Positions 1-12,000 of a stretch of 64,000 nucleotides of DNA are shown piece by piece (within the stretch, counting starts at the first letter, position 1; each line of letters begins with the position of its first letter). The translations under genes were made by a program, and so were the position numbers. This stretch comes from Nemopilema nomurai. Taxonomy: Eukaryota > Cnidaria > Scyphozoa > Rhizostomeae > Rhizostomatidae. The DNA lies in NCBI GenBank assembly GCA_003864495.1, contig ML133499.1, positions 62,001 to 126,000 on the forward strand. Reading direction: 5' to 3'. Below the pieces are notes generated by a model. That model had not been told where the DNA came from. It did no database searches and saw only the letters and a list, made by a program, of their open reading frames with translations.

Positions 1-384
1 TTCAAGAGACATCCCATCGACATCTGAAGTAGTCATAATAGGCTTTTGTCAAGAGTTGAAATAGGTGGTATGGTAAGAGGTGGCTGGTGTTTCATTTTCT
101 TGACTCTAAAGACTATATATCTGAATATGGCATCTCAGTCAGTGCTGAGTAAAGTCGTAGCCTTAGTGATTGTAGTTTTATGTCTAATTTCACATTTCTT
201 TCAATATTGTTCCATTCTTGTCTCATAAAAATAACACAATGTTGCCTTGATCTGCATTTGTTTTCTTTGACTTCATACCTTCGAGACGTGACCAGCATTA
301 AAGTTCTAATTTATGACAGTTGAGTGATGACAGCTGACCCTGCCCACACACTCATCTCCCAACATAAAGACGGCACGACACGGT

Positions 385-765
385 GTCAGACCTGCGTCTG
401 ACGATCCGCATAGATCCGTACCCAAACTGGCTACGATAGGCCTTGCGTTTACACGGGCACGGTAGGATCCGTATCTTTTCTCGGAGAGTCTCCCTTTTGG
501 GTACAATTCGAAAGAACGAATCAATTTGGATCCGTTCCTTCATCGGCGCCGTACAAACGGGTGGACACGGATCAGCAAAGGCACGGCAGTGAAACGAGAC
601 CACCAAATTGAAAATTAACAATCACCAATTGTCATTGCGCATGCTTAAAAAGAGAGTTATAGTTTAGGATCCGATCTCGTGTAAACGCTTGTGCATCATA
701 CCCATATCGTACCTAAAAGGTCCGGATTTTCTGGATCCGTTCCTTGTACTCTCGTGTAAACGGGG
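385..765. mobile_element. Repeat block, probable MITE or foldback remnant
   Basis: The block is unusually GC-rich for the window and full of short repeated words in both orientations. GGATCC-containing words occur near 467, 526, 667 and 735. GTAAACG, or its complement CGTTTAC, occurs near 446, 680 and 752, with TCGTGTAAACG twice. This clustering of subterminal motifs without any coding frame is typical of small non-autonomous DNA transposons. I could not define clean terminal inverted repeats or a target-site duplication, so the boundaries and class are uncertain. Confidence 0.4.
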
Positions 766-2517
766 CCCAAATTTGGAAGTATATGGCTGGCAAGGAATAT
801 AATATTTGCAATAGCGGAGAAACCGATTTGTAAGATATTGCTTCAGAACTACTTCCATCATCTAAGTAAATGATAATGCAAATTGGAAATTGATGAAAAG
901 GCCATGTGCTTCAGGCTAAAATGAACCAAATTAAAGATAACAATTTTTGCCTGAAACGTGAAGCTTCAATGGGTCCAAATCTTTAAAGGAATTTGGATAA
1001 CAGTATTTTGACAATTCAACATTTCAAAGACCTGTTTGTTGTAATGTATCGTTCTGTAACCGTCTTTTCAATTTTTATGAAAACCTTAGGCCTAGTTAAC
1101 TGTAAACATGCACAATTTGTAGTAAACAAGAGACGACAGAAAGTGAACAGACAATGTTAATGGTCATAAACCCGTAGACGTGTCAGACTTAACTGATAAA
1201 CGCGATTTTCTATTGACAACAACGAAACGTTATCAAAAAGATGCGTCGTTCGATATTCCATATTCAGTTGAATTTCATTTCATATTCCAAATACAATCGA
1301 AACTAATTTCATGGTAGTGTGGTTATGGTAATGTAATTCATAAGCCTTTGGACATATAAGATAGAACCACCACAAAAGATTTCATGGTGATGTGTGCTAC
1401 AATGGAAAGACCTTAGCAGGATCTTGAAACTGGTAACACAAGCCGTTTGTTACTGCTCAAAAGTAAATCTCCACCTCTCAGTTGCTCATATTAAATAACT
1501 GGCGAAACTGATAAGTCTAGATACAGTCTAATTCGACTTTATAATTGATGCTCTAATACATTCTATGTTGAATGAAAATTCGATCTCAGAATTGTGTTGG
1601 CTGGAACTGCTGTTTAAAAAACGCTCTTGAATGCCTTTTGAAGCCGAAGCTTGTTTAACAGACGCCATTATCAACACAATTATCGCTGACCAGGCAAGTT
1701 GTAACTTGGCAAGGTCAACAAAATATTGATCATAACCATCCAAGGGCATTGAACTGCACGCACTGCAAATTCTTGTATATATTTTGGAAATATGATGGAA
1801 ATTGAGGGCGTAGTGCATTTACAGTTGCAAAATAAACCTTGTTTTTGACAACAGCAAGTTCCACCTGTTCTTTTCTTCTAAATTAAATGTCACTTGATTC
1901 TCAATCTACACTGCAATGGGTCTAGGGCTGCTGTTCCAAAGATTCTGGGTAATGATGCGAAATCAGGTTGTTTTCCTTGTGGATTTATTCATTCGCAACT
2001 AAAGTAAGCTCGGATTTGCGTGCATAAGAACAGCTGGCCATGACTGTTTAATGTTTTAACCATTTGCTCACTTTTATCAATGCATCTGAGACAGACAAAC
2101 ATACCATTCGAATTATATGACGTCACCCCCTGATTAACTGCAACTTTAAACGCCAATAACTTTGGAACCGTATGTTGTAGGGCTATGATTCATTTATAAA
2201 GTCGGAGTAACATTGAGAGCGCAATCCAAGAATGTATTTAGATTTAAAATTTGAAAAGTTTACTTTTTTCTGACCGTGACTTGTCGCTCGGTCAATTATG
2301 TCACTGTCACGTGACAAGAGCCAATTTTCCAAAATGTCCCAACTCAGAATCTTGATTCCTTATATATATACTTTCATTTTAAGCATTAAAATTTTTGGTT
2401 ACCCAGATCCTTAGATTGTAGTGGAAAATTCCCTGCCTATAATATTGAAGGAAAGGCAAAATTAACTTTTGAGTGAAAGAATGTGAAAGAAAAAGAAAGG
2501 TGTTAGCAATTACTGGT

Positions 2518-2523
2518 TTTATT
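2518..2523 (-). terminator. Poly(A) signal of SSADH
   Basis: On the minus strand this reads AATAAA, about 40 bases downstream of the dehydrogenase stop codon. It is the only canonical signal close to that stop, so it is the likely polyadenylation signal. Confidence 0.5.
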
Positions 2524-2562
2524 TCTTGCTCAACAAGTAAGAAGACATAAGCATTTAGTTTT

Positions 2563-4044
2563 TCACAAACCCCCAAGAGATACAAATTTTATGTCTAAAT
2601 ATTCATCAACACCATACTTTGATCCTTCTCTGCCAATACCTGACTCCTTAACTCCACCAAATGGTATCATTTCACTTGAAATGGCACTTTCATTAACACC
2701 CAACATTCCTACCTCTATCTTTTCAGAAAGTCGAAATATTTGGGCAATATCCTGTGAAAAGATATATCCTGCTAGACCATGTTCTGAGCTATTTGCAATG
2801 CGAATGGCATCTTCTTCTGAATGAAACTTCAGTACAGAAATAACTGGCCCAAAAGTCTCTTCTTCTATGGCAAGCATCGTTTCATCACAACCATCAATGA
2901 TGCTGGGTTTGTAAAAGTTTTGGCCAATGGGGTGTTGCTCACAGCCAACTAATGGCACAGCTCCTTTGCTGATTGCATCTTGTACATGGATTTCCACCTT
3001 TCGTAGACCTTTCTCATTTATAAGTGAGCTTACATCAGTATTATCATCAAACGGATCACCCACAACAAGATTGTTCACAGCCTTTGTCATTTCTTCAATA
3101 AATTCCTGATGGATTCCTTCCTGTACAAGAAAGCGGTTAGCAGCAATACATGTTTGGCCATTGCCTCTGAACTTTGCTAGAAGTGCAGCATTGATGACCT
3201 GACTAATATTCGCTGAATTGAAAACAATAAAAGGAGCATTCCCACCTAGCTCCAATGACACCCGCTTCACATTAGAAGCTGAATCTTTGAGAAGGAGCTT
3301 ACCAACTGCTGTAGAACCAGTAAAAGAAATCTTGCGGACCTTCTGACTCTCACAAAGCAGCTTACCCGCCCTTGGAGTTCCTTCCCGTGAACATGTTATT
3401 ACATTGACAACACCAGCTGGGATACCACTCTCTTCAGCGATTGCAGCAAGAGCCAAGGCTGTTAATGGGGTCTCCTCAGATGGCTTAATAACTGAGGTGC
3501 AACCAGCAGCCATTGCTGCTCCAAGCTTTCTGGTTATCATGGCAAGTGGAAAGTTCCATGGAGTGATAAGACCTACAACACCAACAGGTCTTTTCAACAC
3601 AAACCGTCTATTCTTGCTATTTGCAGATGGAATCACATCACCATAAGTCCTTTTGGACTCTTCAGCAAACCATTGAAAAAATGAGGCTCCATAATCAACT
3701 TCTAACCTTGTTTCTTTTAAAGTTTTCCCACACTCTGCAGACATGATTTGTGCCAATGGCTCTTTGGAACGCACAACATTCTCATAAAATGTATTCATAA
3801 GATTTGCACGTTCCTTGGCACTCAGTGAACTCCACTGTTCCAATGACTCTGATGCTGCATCAATGGCAAGGTTAACATCACTCTTATTAACATCACCAAC
3901 ACTGATCAAATGTTCACCAGTTGACGGAGAAAAGACAGGAAAAGCCTCTGTGCATTTAATCCACTTCCCATCAATAAATGGATCAGATCTAATAAGCTTG
4001 TTGCCGCTGAGAATTTGAGTAACTGACTTCAGTAGCTTGCTCAT
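2563..4044 (-). CDS. ALDH5A1: Succinate-semialdehyde dehydrogenase (ALDH5A1-like)
   Basis: A single-exon frame of 493 residues. The family oxidises succinic semialdehyde to succinate with NAD(P)+ in the last step of the GABA shunt, in mitochondria. Visible ALDH landmarks are TPWNFP (161-166), IKPSEETP with the cofactor lysine Lys187, FTGSTAVGK (241-249), catalytic Glu265 in LELGG, nucleophile Cys299 in GQTC, and ETFGPV (396-401). The closest family by eye is SSADH, from GNAPFIVF and RGNGQTC. The first 20 residues are basic with no acidic residue, so they could be a short mitochondrial presequence. Cys299 is followed by Ile-Ala, whereas mammalian SSADH has a second cysteine two residues on. 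The absence of introns contrasts with the intron-rich neighbours and may reflect retroposition or intron loss. A related ALDH with another aldehyde preference cannot be excluded. Confidence 0.88.
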   Translation of the reverse strand: MSKLLKSVTQILSGNKLIRSDPFIDGKWIKCTEAFPVFSPSTGEHLISVGDVNKSDVNLAIDAASESLEQWSSLSAKERANLMNTFYENVVRSKEPLAQIMSAECGKTLKETRLEVDYGASFFQWFAEESKRTYGDVIPSANSKNRRFVLKRPVGVVGLITPWNFPLAMITRKLGAAMAAGCTSVIKPSEETPLTALALAAIAEESGIPAGVVNVITCSREGTPRAGKLLCESQKVRKISFTGSTAVGKLLLKDSASNVKRVSLELGGNAPFIVFNSANISQVINAALLAKFRGNGQTCIAANRFLVQEGIHQEFIEEMTKAVNNLVVGDPFDDNTDVSSLINEKGLRKVEIHVQDAISKGAVPLVGCEQHPIGQNFYKPSIIDGCDETMLAIEEETFGPVISVLKFHSEEDAIRIANSSEHGLAGYIFSQDIAQIFRLSEKIEVGMLGVNESAISSEMIPFGGVKESGIGREGSKYGVDEYLDIKFVSLGGL

Positions 4045-4657
4045 GACCTCAGTTTTCTCTGCCTGCCAAAGGAGTCAGACATAAATATACTTGAATACAT
4101 AGAATATACATGTCCTAGACCTTTCAAACCTTCAATTTATTATTCAGACCTTTCCAGCCATAATTATAGTTTCAGTACAAACAAATTTACATCAATGTGT
4201 GCTTTCATAAACCACTGTAGTGTTAATTAGTTTTGATAATCAGATCTCAATATAAACTGTTTTAAATGTTAAGCAAATTCACAAGACATACCAATTCTCC
4301 GCAGACCAAAGCTGGAAGGCAACACAATTTGTCAAGACAATTGAAAATCCTGTCATAATCAATTCCATAGGAATAGAGAAGCATACTGACGTCATAAGTA
4401 AAACTATAAATAGCTTTGCAGCGTATTTACTTGTGTCGATGTGTTAATCCGATACAGTGTCCTAAAAAAACTACCTTCGGAAGCAAGGTAGAAACAAATA
4501 CAAAAAAATACAAATACTTTGATATGTAGTTTGCTTGGCCGGCCATCGCAATTATTTGAAATCTAACATGCCACATTTTGCCATAAAGCATCAATTTTTA
4601 AGAAAGACTGTCCAAGATTGAATTACCTGACTTACCTCCTATCTTTATAATGATTTT

Positions 4658-4850
4658 TTATTTTGCTGAGGTATGGCCTGGCCTAACAAGTCCAAGTTCC
4701 ATTGGCACACTTCTGTCATTCTGCACCACAAACTCCTCTGATGCTACAACAACAACATCTACTGGAAAACAAAGTCCAAGAGAGACTGGATCCAGCTGCA
4801 GCCGCCTAACAATAAAGATCGCCATGTTTTTATGACCACTTGTCGGGATC
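4658..4850 (-). CDS. Unidentified, possible terminal exon
   Basis: On the minus strand a good acceptor (pyrimidine-rich, ending cccctcag) precedes a 193-base open stretch that ends in TAA. The translation after the acceptor includes VVVVASEEFVVQNDRS and VPMELGLVRPGH, which looks like ordinary protein rather than random sequence. I do not recognise the family. The acceptor needs two bases from a preceding exon. The coiled-coil-like exon upstream on the same strand ends in phase 0, so the two do not join directly. It could be a last exon of a small gene, a pseudogene fragment or a chance frame. Confidence 0.3.
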
Positions 4851-5205
4851 CTGAGGGGTAAAATAGTTGTGATAATCGGAAGCAGTGTAAAATAAGCTGG
4901 GTTGAAGCAACGAATGATGTCTAAGAGAGATACTTTGCATTCTGAATGCATGTGTGTAATCCTGCATTAGTCAATAAAGTTATAAAGCGATAAAAAGTAG
5001 CAGATTCGAGCTACTTGATTCAAGTTCAATTCATTAGCCATGGCCCCCTCAATTTCAAATTCGTGGCATGGACCATGGTCAATATACATTAAAATGCATT
5101 CTTCTTCGACAAACGTGAAGCTACTTCGGCTCCGGAAAGTCCCCTACGAATGGTACTCTGTTGATGTCTTTAGCCCGTCTCTGCCCTTCAGTCTCGTTGC
5201 TATAC

Positions 5206-5459
5206 CTCGAAAGCTTCCCCCATACCTCTCACTATCTTCCACACCTCTCCCTCAGCTTTTCCAAGCATCTCTTTGGCCTCTCTCTCTACTTTGAGGTATG
5301 TCCCCTCTCTCCAAGACCTTCTTTTTTGCGCCTCTTCTTCAAATGTGGCTATCTCTGCTTCATGTTGCATTCCTCTACTTTTCCAATCTTCCAACGGCTG
5401 ACTTTCTAAAAACTCTCCTTCCAAATTCCCTCTCGTTTTCTTTACAAGGAATGTGTATA
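5206..5459 (-). CDS. Unidentified coiled-coil-like exon
   Basis: A minus-strand open stretch of about 84 codons between a possible acceptor (caccag) and a possible donor (GAG then gtatag). The translation is rich in Glu, Lys and Arg with regularly spaced hydrophobics (for example TFEEEAQKRR, VEREAKEMLGKAEGEVW), as in an alpha-helical coiled coil. The plus strand is correspondingly pyrimidine-rich, so compositional bias alone could give this appearance. No domain is recognised and no first or last exon is assigned. Confidence 0.22.
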
Positions 5460-6089
5460 CTGGTGCTTATCCCATGCTTCTTGCAAACCCTAAGGTCCCC
5501 TTATCTTGGCAATGGGTTGGGAATCCAACAAGCTTCTTACATATTTGTTTTGAACACGATTTGGAATGTTTCAAATTCGCTTTCGAATGCAATTTAGAAT
5601 GCGCAGATTCTCGAATGTTTAAAAACGAGAGCTGAATAGGAGAGGAGCAAATTTGTTTCCAATGATAGGTGAATGCTTTGCATTTTCATTGTAACTTAAA
5701 AAATGGAGGTTGACTTTATGCATGTAATACATAAATAGGGGGTGTTAATTAATGGAAATGGGTATGCAGAGTTTCTAAAAAATTGAGTTTCCCCTCTCCC
5801 CGCCCCCTACAATTAGAAACCTGGGACCAGCTGCTCTTTCTGATGCCCACCCTTCGCTCTATCCAGGCCATATTCCAGGCTCGGGAGAAGATTGCGACTC
5901 AAAAGGCTCGCTCAGGCCCCAAATATATCAAACATAATTTGTCTAAAGATATTTTCTGTGTGTAAGTGGCATGGTGGCAGGAGGACCAGGTCACAAGCTA
6001 ATGGCCGCTGTGTTTGTCCTTTAATCAGCAGTTTCTTAACAATAGATGTCTTTTACCAAGGCTGATTAACAACAACAACCACAGTGAAG

Positions 6090-9000
6090 ATGGAAGGCGA
6101 GAAAGAAAACATTGGAAGCATATCTAGAGATGGTGAGTTAAAGCCAGATAAACTTAGTCAAATATGTGTTAGCCTGTAAAGAAAGAATAAAAAGAGAGGA
6201 GGTAAAAAACTTTTTCATTTATTTTGCAATGTAGGGTCCTGTTATTATCAAAGTATTTAGGGGCGCAGACTAAACCCTTTCATAAGCTTCAAATTTTGAC
6301 CACAGCCAACCCCCCCTCTCCCCCCTAATACTAATATACAAATGGCTGGTCCTGTTTTCCAGCAATGATAGAACTATTAAAGCTTCTACTTGTCTCTCTA
6401 TCACAAGTTCATCACTTTTTCATTTTATAACTTGCACGCCCTACAAGTCCATAAATTCTCCATAAGTTTTGAAGCATTACTACTTCTCCTTTCCTTCATT
6501 CGTCTCCCAACTCTTCTACTTTATCCTTTTTGTTCTAGATATTCTAATTCTTGATGGTGGCCTTGCTACAGAGCTTCCAAAGATTGGTTACAACATTGAT
6601 GTATGTTGTTTTGATCATTTTCTTTTGTGATGCATCTTGGTGTGCATTTTTTATATACTCATGAAAAGTATTTGTTTTTTGAAGTCTGAATTTTCTTTTA
6701 TCTATCAGTTTTGGTTGGCAAAGTTTCCTGAAGCATCATAACCTTTGCTTCTTAAAGATTTTTCCAGCGTTTATGAATCAGAATTAATAATGATGAAATT
6801 TGAAAGAAAATTTTAACTTTATTTTGCACAAAGCTAATTCTAGCAGTCATAGATATGTTATTGCTTTGACCATCAGTTGAAGCCATTGATCGGATTCTAA
6901 GTTATCACATCGTGTTTTAGGGTGATCCATTATGGAGTGCAAGAATATTGATAAATCATCCAAATTCAATAAAGGAAGTTCACAAGAGGTAACAAGTAAA
7001 TTTTTTGTTGAATTGATGTCAATATTTTTATGAGTTTCTTGAGGTTTTTTCTTCTACTGTTAAACAAATATTGTTCCTTCACCTTTCTTTGGTCATCTTT
7101 GTGATCATATCTAGAAAGTTGTCTTTTGTTTCAAACATCTACCAACTGGTGGCGGTCAACAGCTAGACATGCAGAAAGAAATTAGATGGTCTGTATTTCT
7201 ATAGAAGTTGCTGAAGTACTTCCACATTTATTTTATGTATTTTTTCTTTTAGATACTTGGCAGCTGGTGCAGATGTTGTGATAACATCTTCTTACCAAGT
7301 AAACTAAAGACCTTATGACTCAAATTTTAACTGAATCAAATTTGATTCAAAATCACCAATTCGTTAATTTGAGCCCAAATGTTTAACAACTGAGATCAAA
7401 GTGTTTGAAATATCTTTTATGGTATTGACGCAATATAGAGGTTATTTTTCCTTACAACTTCGAATAAGCAGGTCTTTTAAGTTCAGAAGTGGGTGCTTAT
7501 ATCAAACAACTCATGTGGTCAGTTTGGGGCACCCAATTCCATTCACTCGTTAGTGCAAAATAATGAGATTGTTTTAACTAAATGCTATATTTCAAGTAAG
7601 TTCTGAAATTCACATAGTGACATGTTAGAATAGACTTCCCTTTGTAAATGGGTTTCTCTAAGGGATCTGCCAATTTTAGCAATGGCACACAAAAATTGCA
7701 GTATCCAGCAATTGCGTTCTTCTAGAGAAAAATTCAGTGCATGTACGATTTATGGCTTCTACCTGACCTGCTGGTCTGTGCATACTAATGCGTTATCACC
7801 CACTTTTCTATTAGTCGCCATGAATTAGCTTACTTCTCATCGAAATCACCATCAACACATGATTATTTGGTGACTAAATACTTAATCTGAATGCAAGTTC
7901 AAGCATCTGATTTCATACAGAAATTATATACTTTACAGACAAGTGTTCCATTGCTCATGAAATATGCTAGTTGCTCAAAAGAAGAAGCCCTAGGGTACAT
8001 CAAATCTGCTGTATTGTTGGCTAAAGATGCTCGGGATGAATTCTGGCAAAGCTATAGGTAATTTAACATTTTTCTACTTTGGCTTGATTGACATTGATCC
8101 AATATGCCATCTTTGTTGTCATGATTTATTGTCACAGAAGCATAGTGCTAGCGTAAGAGTTTTGTTTACAGGACTAGAATATGTGCCTGACAATATTTCT
8201 AGAAAATTATTTTTGTATCATAACTTTCAATACCTGTCTTTTCCATTTGATGAAATTTTATCAGATGTGAACCTTGTTGTCAATGTCAGACATGAGTGTT
8301 TTCTTTGATCATGATAAAGGTTTTTTAAATTTAAGCCCACAAGAATTTACTAAATGAATTAAAGTTATCTAATGCTGATTTAGGTCAAAAGCTATTTTAC
8401 TGTCAAAGGAATGTCTTAAAATCAGGAGTTTTAAAAACAGAAAAACGTGACTATGATAAATTTGAGATTAAAGAGCGAGCAAGGCAAAAGGGATACTTCA
8501 AATATCAATAAAACAATGTGACACAACAATAGGCAGTTGGGAATTTACGGTAACATTATGAAAGTAACTCATAAAGTACCAGTTTATTCCAAAAATATCA
8601 ACATTGAATTCTAAAGCCTTGAGCTCTGCTTAAATGTTACCCATACAACATATCATTAAATCACAATTGGCAAGCAGTAGCGGAAGCATGTGTTGCTTGC
8701 TTAAAACAATTTTTCATTCTCAGAGAGTGATCGAAAGCTGAAGAAAGGATTTGCTAGTTGCGGTTAAAACATCTTCTAAAAAATCCAGATTGCGCCAAAG
8801 CGTATACTGACAACAATATTTTGCATAATTGAGCAAGCTGGGTCGTCTTTTCATCTGTACGTTTTTGAACCTAACTACATATCTTCGCAAAACCCCATTC
8901 CATAAAAGCAGGGAGAGTTTCTCTTTTACTTCTCGCAACTGGCTATTTATGTTGTCAACTTTTGGCCGTTTTTCGACGTTTGCATACCCAAGTTATATTT

Positions 9001-12000
9001 CCAATGTTTTTTGCCATTGTGAAGTTGTGTACCATGATATATCAAATATATATCATAAAATGTGCCAGAGAATAACTATATTCAACAGACAAAGCGATGC
9101 TTACAAGAAGGATTTAACATGTCAAACAGAAAGCACCAATGCTGATTCAAAAGATGCCAATAAAGGTTTATTAGTTGTTTTTTCTGTTATTTGCTGTCCT
9201 GTTTAGCTTCTAGTTTATTACATAATATCTTTCAATCATGACAATGTAAACAACTTTTAAAGGCAAATTCTGTTCTGTAAGCTAACCTTTTGTTACTTTG
9301 ATCATTTACCAATATTGTGGTTATTTCTTAGCCTTGAGACGGTTTCCATTAGTTGCTGGATCTGTTGGGCCTTTTGGTGCTTGTCAGCACGATGCATCTG
9401 AATACACAGGCAACTATGTAGAAGACATGTCAGTTGAGGTGAATTCATTTGTCATTGCGATGCCTTGACAAGCTCTTTGCACTGCTGCATGCGAGCATTT
9501 CTCACTTCTCCAAAATTTAAAACAGACAAATTGCCTCCCCATCATTCCATCCATCGAGTCCAGTTTTATAGAATTCTTCTGTTCCTTTTTATCACACGAG
9601 TACCGGTCAGACAGTCTATTAGCAAAAGTGGTAATACTGTTAAAAATTTTTAATTGTTTCGATTGTCGAAGAGTTATGTTGTTTTTGTATTTGCTTCTCG
9701 TACCATGTGAATGCTAAGAATATGGTCACCAATGACAACATAATAGACATGCAGTATTTCTAAAATAAATTCTTTCCATTTACCTACCACTGCTCCGGAA
9801 TAATTAATTTGTTTTTATCCAAACTCAGGACCTTATGGAGTGGCATCGCCCTCGCATGACAGCTTTGGTCGAAGCTGGTGCTGATATCCTGGCGATTGAA
9901 ACGATTCCTGCTTTGGTAATTCTTATTTGATCTTCACGGAAACAGCTAATCAACCGCAGCTTAATCTAATGTCCCTGCATTTGTTTTGAACTCACCCTTC
10001 TGCGTCTACCTATTTCGAAAATGTTGAACAATTGCTCTTTTGAAGCATCCACGGTGTTGACTTCTTTGAAAGCATTCATCAGTTTGTCGTTAGCCTAAAT
10101 GGATCACATTGCGCAAAGTAATTCGCAATTTAATAATAGCATCATTAAACTTGACTGAGCTCGCTCCACTTCTCTTTTTGCTTGCATGGCTACTCTCTGA
10201 AGACGATAGGATAACTCTTATTTTCCCCTGATGAAAGTTGTTGAATAATGTTGTTTATATAATGATGTTGTATAATGTAATGATCAGATGACAACTTATG
10301 AAGTAAACAATTTGATATATTTTTACTCAGAAAGAAGCTTTGGCATTAAGCAAATTGTTGAAATGCTTTCCAAGTACCAAAGCGTGGATCACTTTCTCTT
10401 GCAAGGTAAATCAATTAAACTGTCATACTCTTAAATAATTAATATTAACGAAATGCATCAGATTTACTTAGCAAAATTAGTTAAACAAAATTAATTTAGG
10501 CCCTAAGTATACTGGGTGCAACTTTGAGTGTTCGCAACTTTTATTCTAATGCCAATAACCAACTTTAATATAAAAGTATCATATATCTGGTTTTTTGTCA
10601 TTGTTATTGTGTGTGCAAAAGGGAGTAACTTCATCACAGTTACTGTTTTAGGACGGACAAACTCTTTGTCATGGAGAAAAATTCAATGATGCGATTTCTG
10701 CACTCTGCTCAAATGACCAGGTACGGCAATTCTTTAAGGTAGTTATTAAGACTCTTAGTGTAGTTAGGCTACCTAACAGGGATGCAATGGAGGAAGAAAT
10801 ACGTTTTGAGACGATGCACACTAGAAATTGATTATTTGGTCGAAAATTTGGCGTGTTGTGGATTGATGTGTAACTTATATTTCGTCTTCAATATTAATGG
10901 GAGAAAGGAGAATCCTATTTTCTATGTAGATAGAATGCCCGTCCTTTCTGATCTTGGACTGAAAGTTTTCTTAAATTTATTCAATACTGTCCCTTTTACT
11001 GAAGATCTGAGCTGTTTTATAGAGCATTTATCTAAGAGAAATGGATGGTACCAAGACTTCCATGAACATTAGATAGCTCTCAGCTGAATATGATATTGAA
11101 TAAAAAGCTGTACATTTTTTAGGTTGTTGGTGTTGGTGTCAATTGCACCAAACCAGAATATATTGAGGTGAGAAATGATCTATGTGAGATTAAGAATTTT
11201 AATTTCTCTTTCACCTTTATAGCAGTCTCATCTGGGTTGCCAGAGTCTTATATTACTTTAGTATTTGAAAATGGCTTTGAATAAGGTACGTCAGAATAAG
11301 GTTCCGAAAAACACGATGGACAATATATACCCAGTTGTGGATCGAAATAAGCCAACCAGAAAGACGCAAGCACAAGGCTGGTATAGTTATACCAGTATAT
11401 GACGTAAAATGTTTGCTTTTTTCAATTTCATTTTCAAATTTTGTACCACAAAACAACTGTTTACTTTAGTATTTGTGTCAATCAATAGTGTGTCGAGGCA
11501 TTTTGACCTTGAAGGTATTTTAATTTTCCGTCATCGCCGAAGTTCAATTTTCACAATGTTGTAGAATACCTTTGTACCATTCAAGATCTGTTTAATTCGG
11601 GACACCAAAAGGCATAAAATGTTAGTGGTAGTTTATCGATCTAAAGCAAGTTAATGCAATGCACAATAATAAAGATCATAAACTTTCAAACTGTTAATGA
11701 TGTAGCCAAAACCAATCGAGCTGTTCTCTCTTAGATTTTCACAATAACACCTTCAGTTGTACTTACATAAAACACAACGAACGATGATTTAAATTAAGGT
11801 AAAAGCACAGTAGACTTGTCTTGAAGCATGGCTCATCAGTATTAAACAAAATGAATTTAAACAATGAGCCAGTATGAAAGAGACTAGTTTTGATGTTTAT
11901 AGAATGTGTAGCTATAGTATTATTAAACTTAGATGCATTTTGTTTCCCAAAGCTTAGTTTGTTTTGCTTCCATAACCAGCCACTGCTTCGAGGCTTGCAA

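Larger units (their letters stand above)
1..2562. other. Non-coding region left of SSADH
   Basis: I see no convincing gene here. The largest open frames (about 96 codons on the minus strand near 1528-1818) have no recognisable domain. A repeat-like block lies at about 385-765 and is listed separately. The first 60 bases, in frame 2, contain a short stretch ending EVVIIG that resembles the start of an FAD-binding Rossmann fold, but it runs into a stop and no continuation is visible. The right end holds the 3' flank of the dehydrogenase gene. Confidence 0.6.
4045..6089. other. Intergenic region between SSADH and methyltransferase
   Basis: The flanking genes are divergent, so the region should contain both promoters. 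No TATA box or CpG-like block stands out. Two minus-strand stretches at 4658-4850 and 5206-5459 look like coding exons of an unidentified gene and are listed separately. The rest shows no clear feature. Confidence 0.5.
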
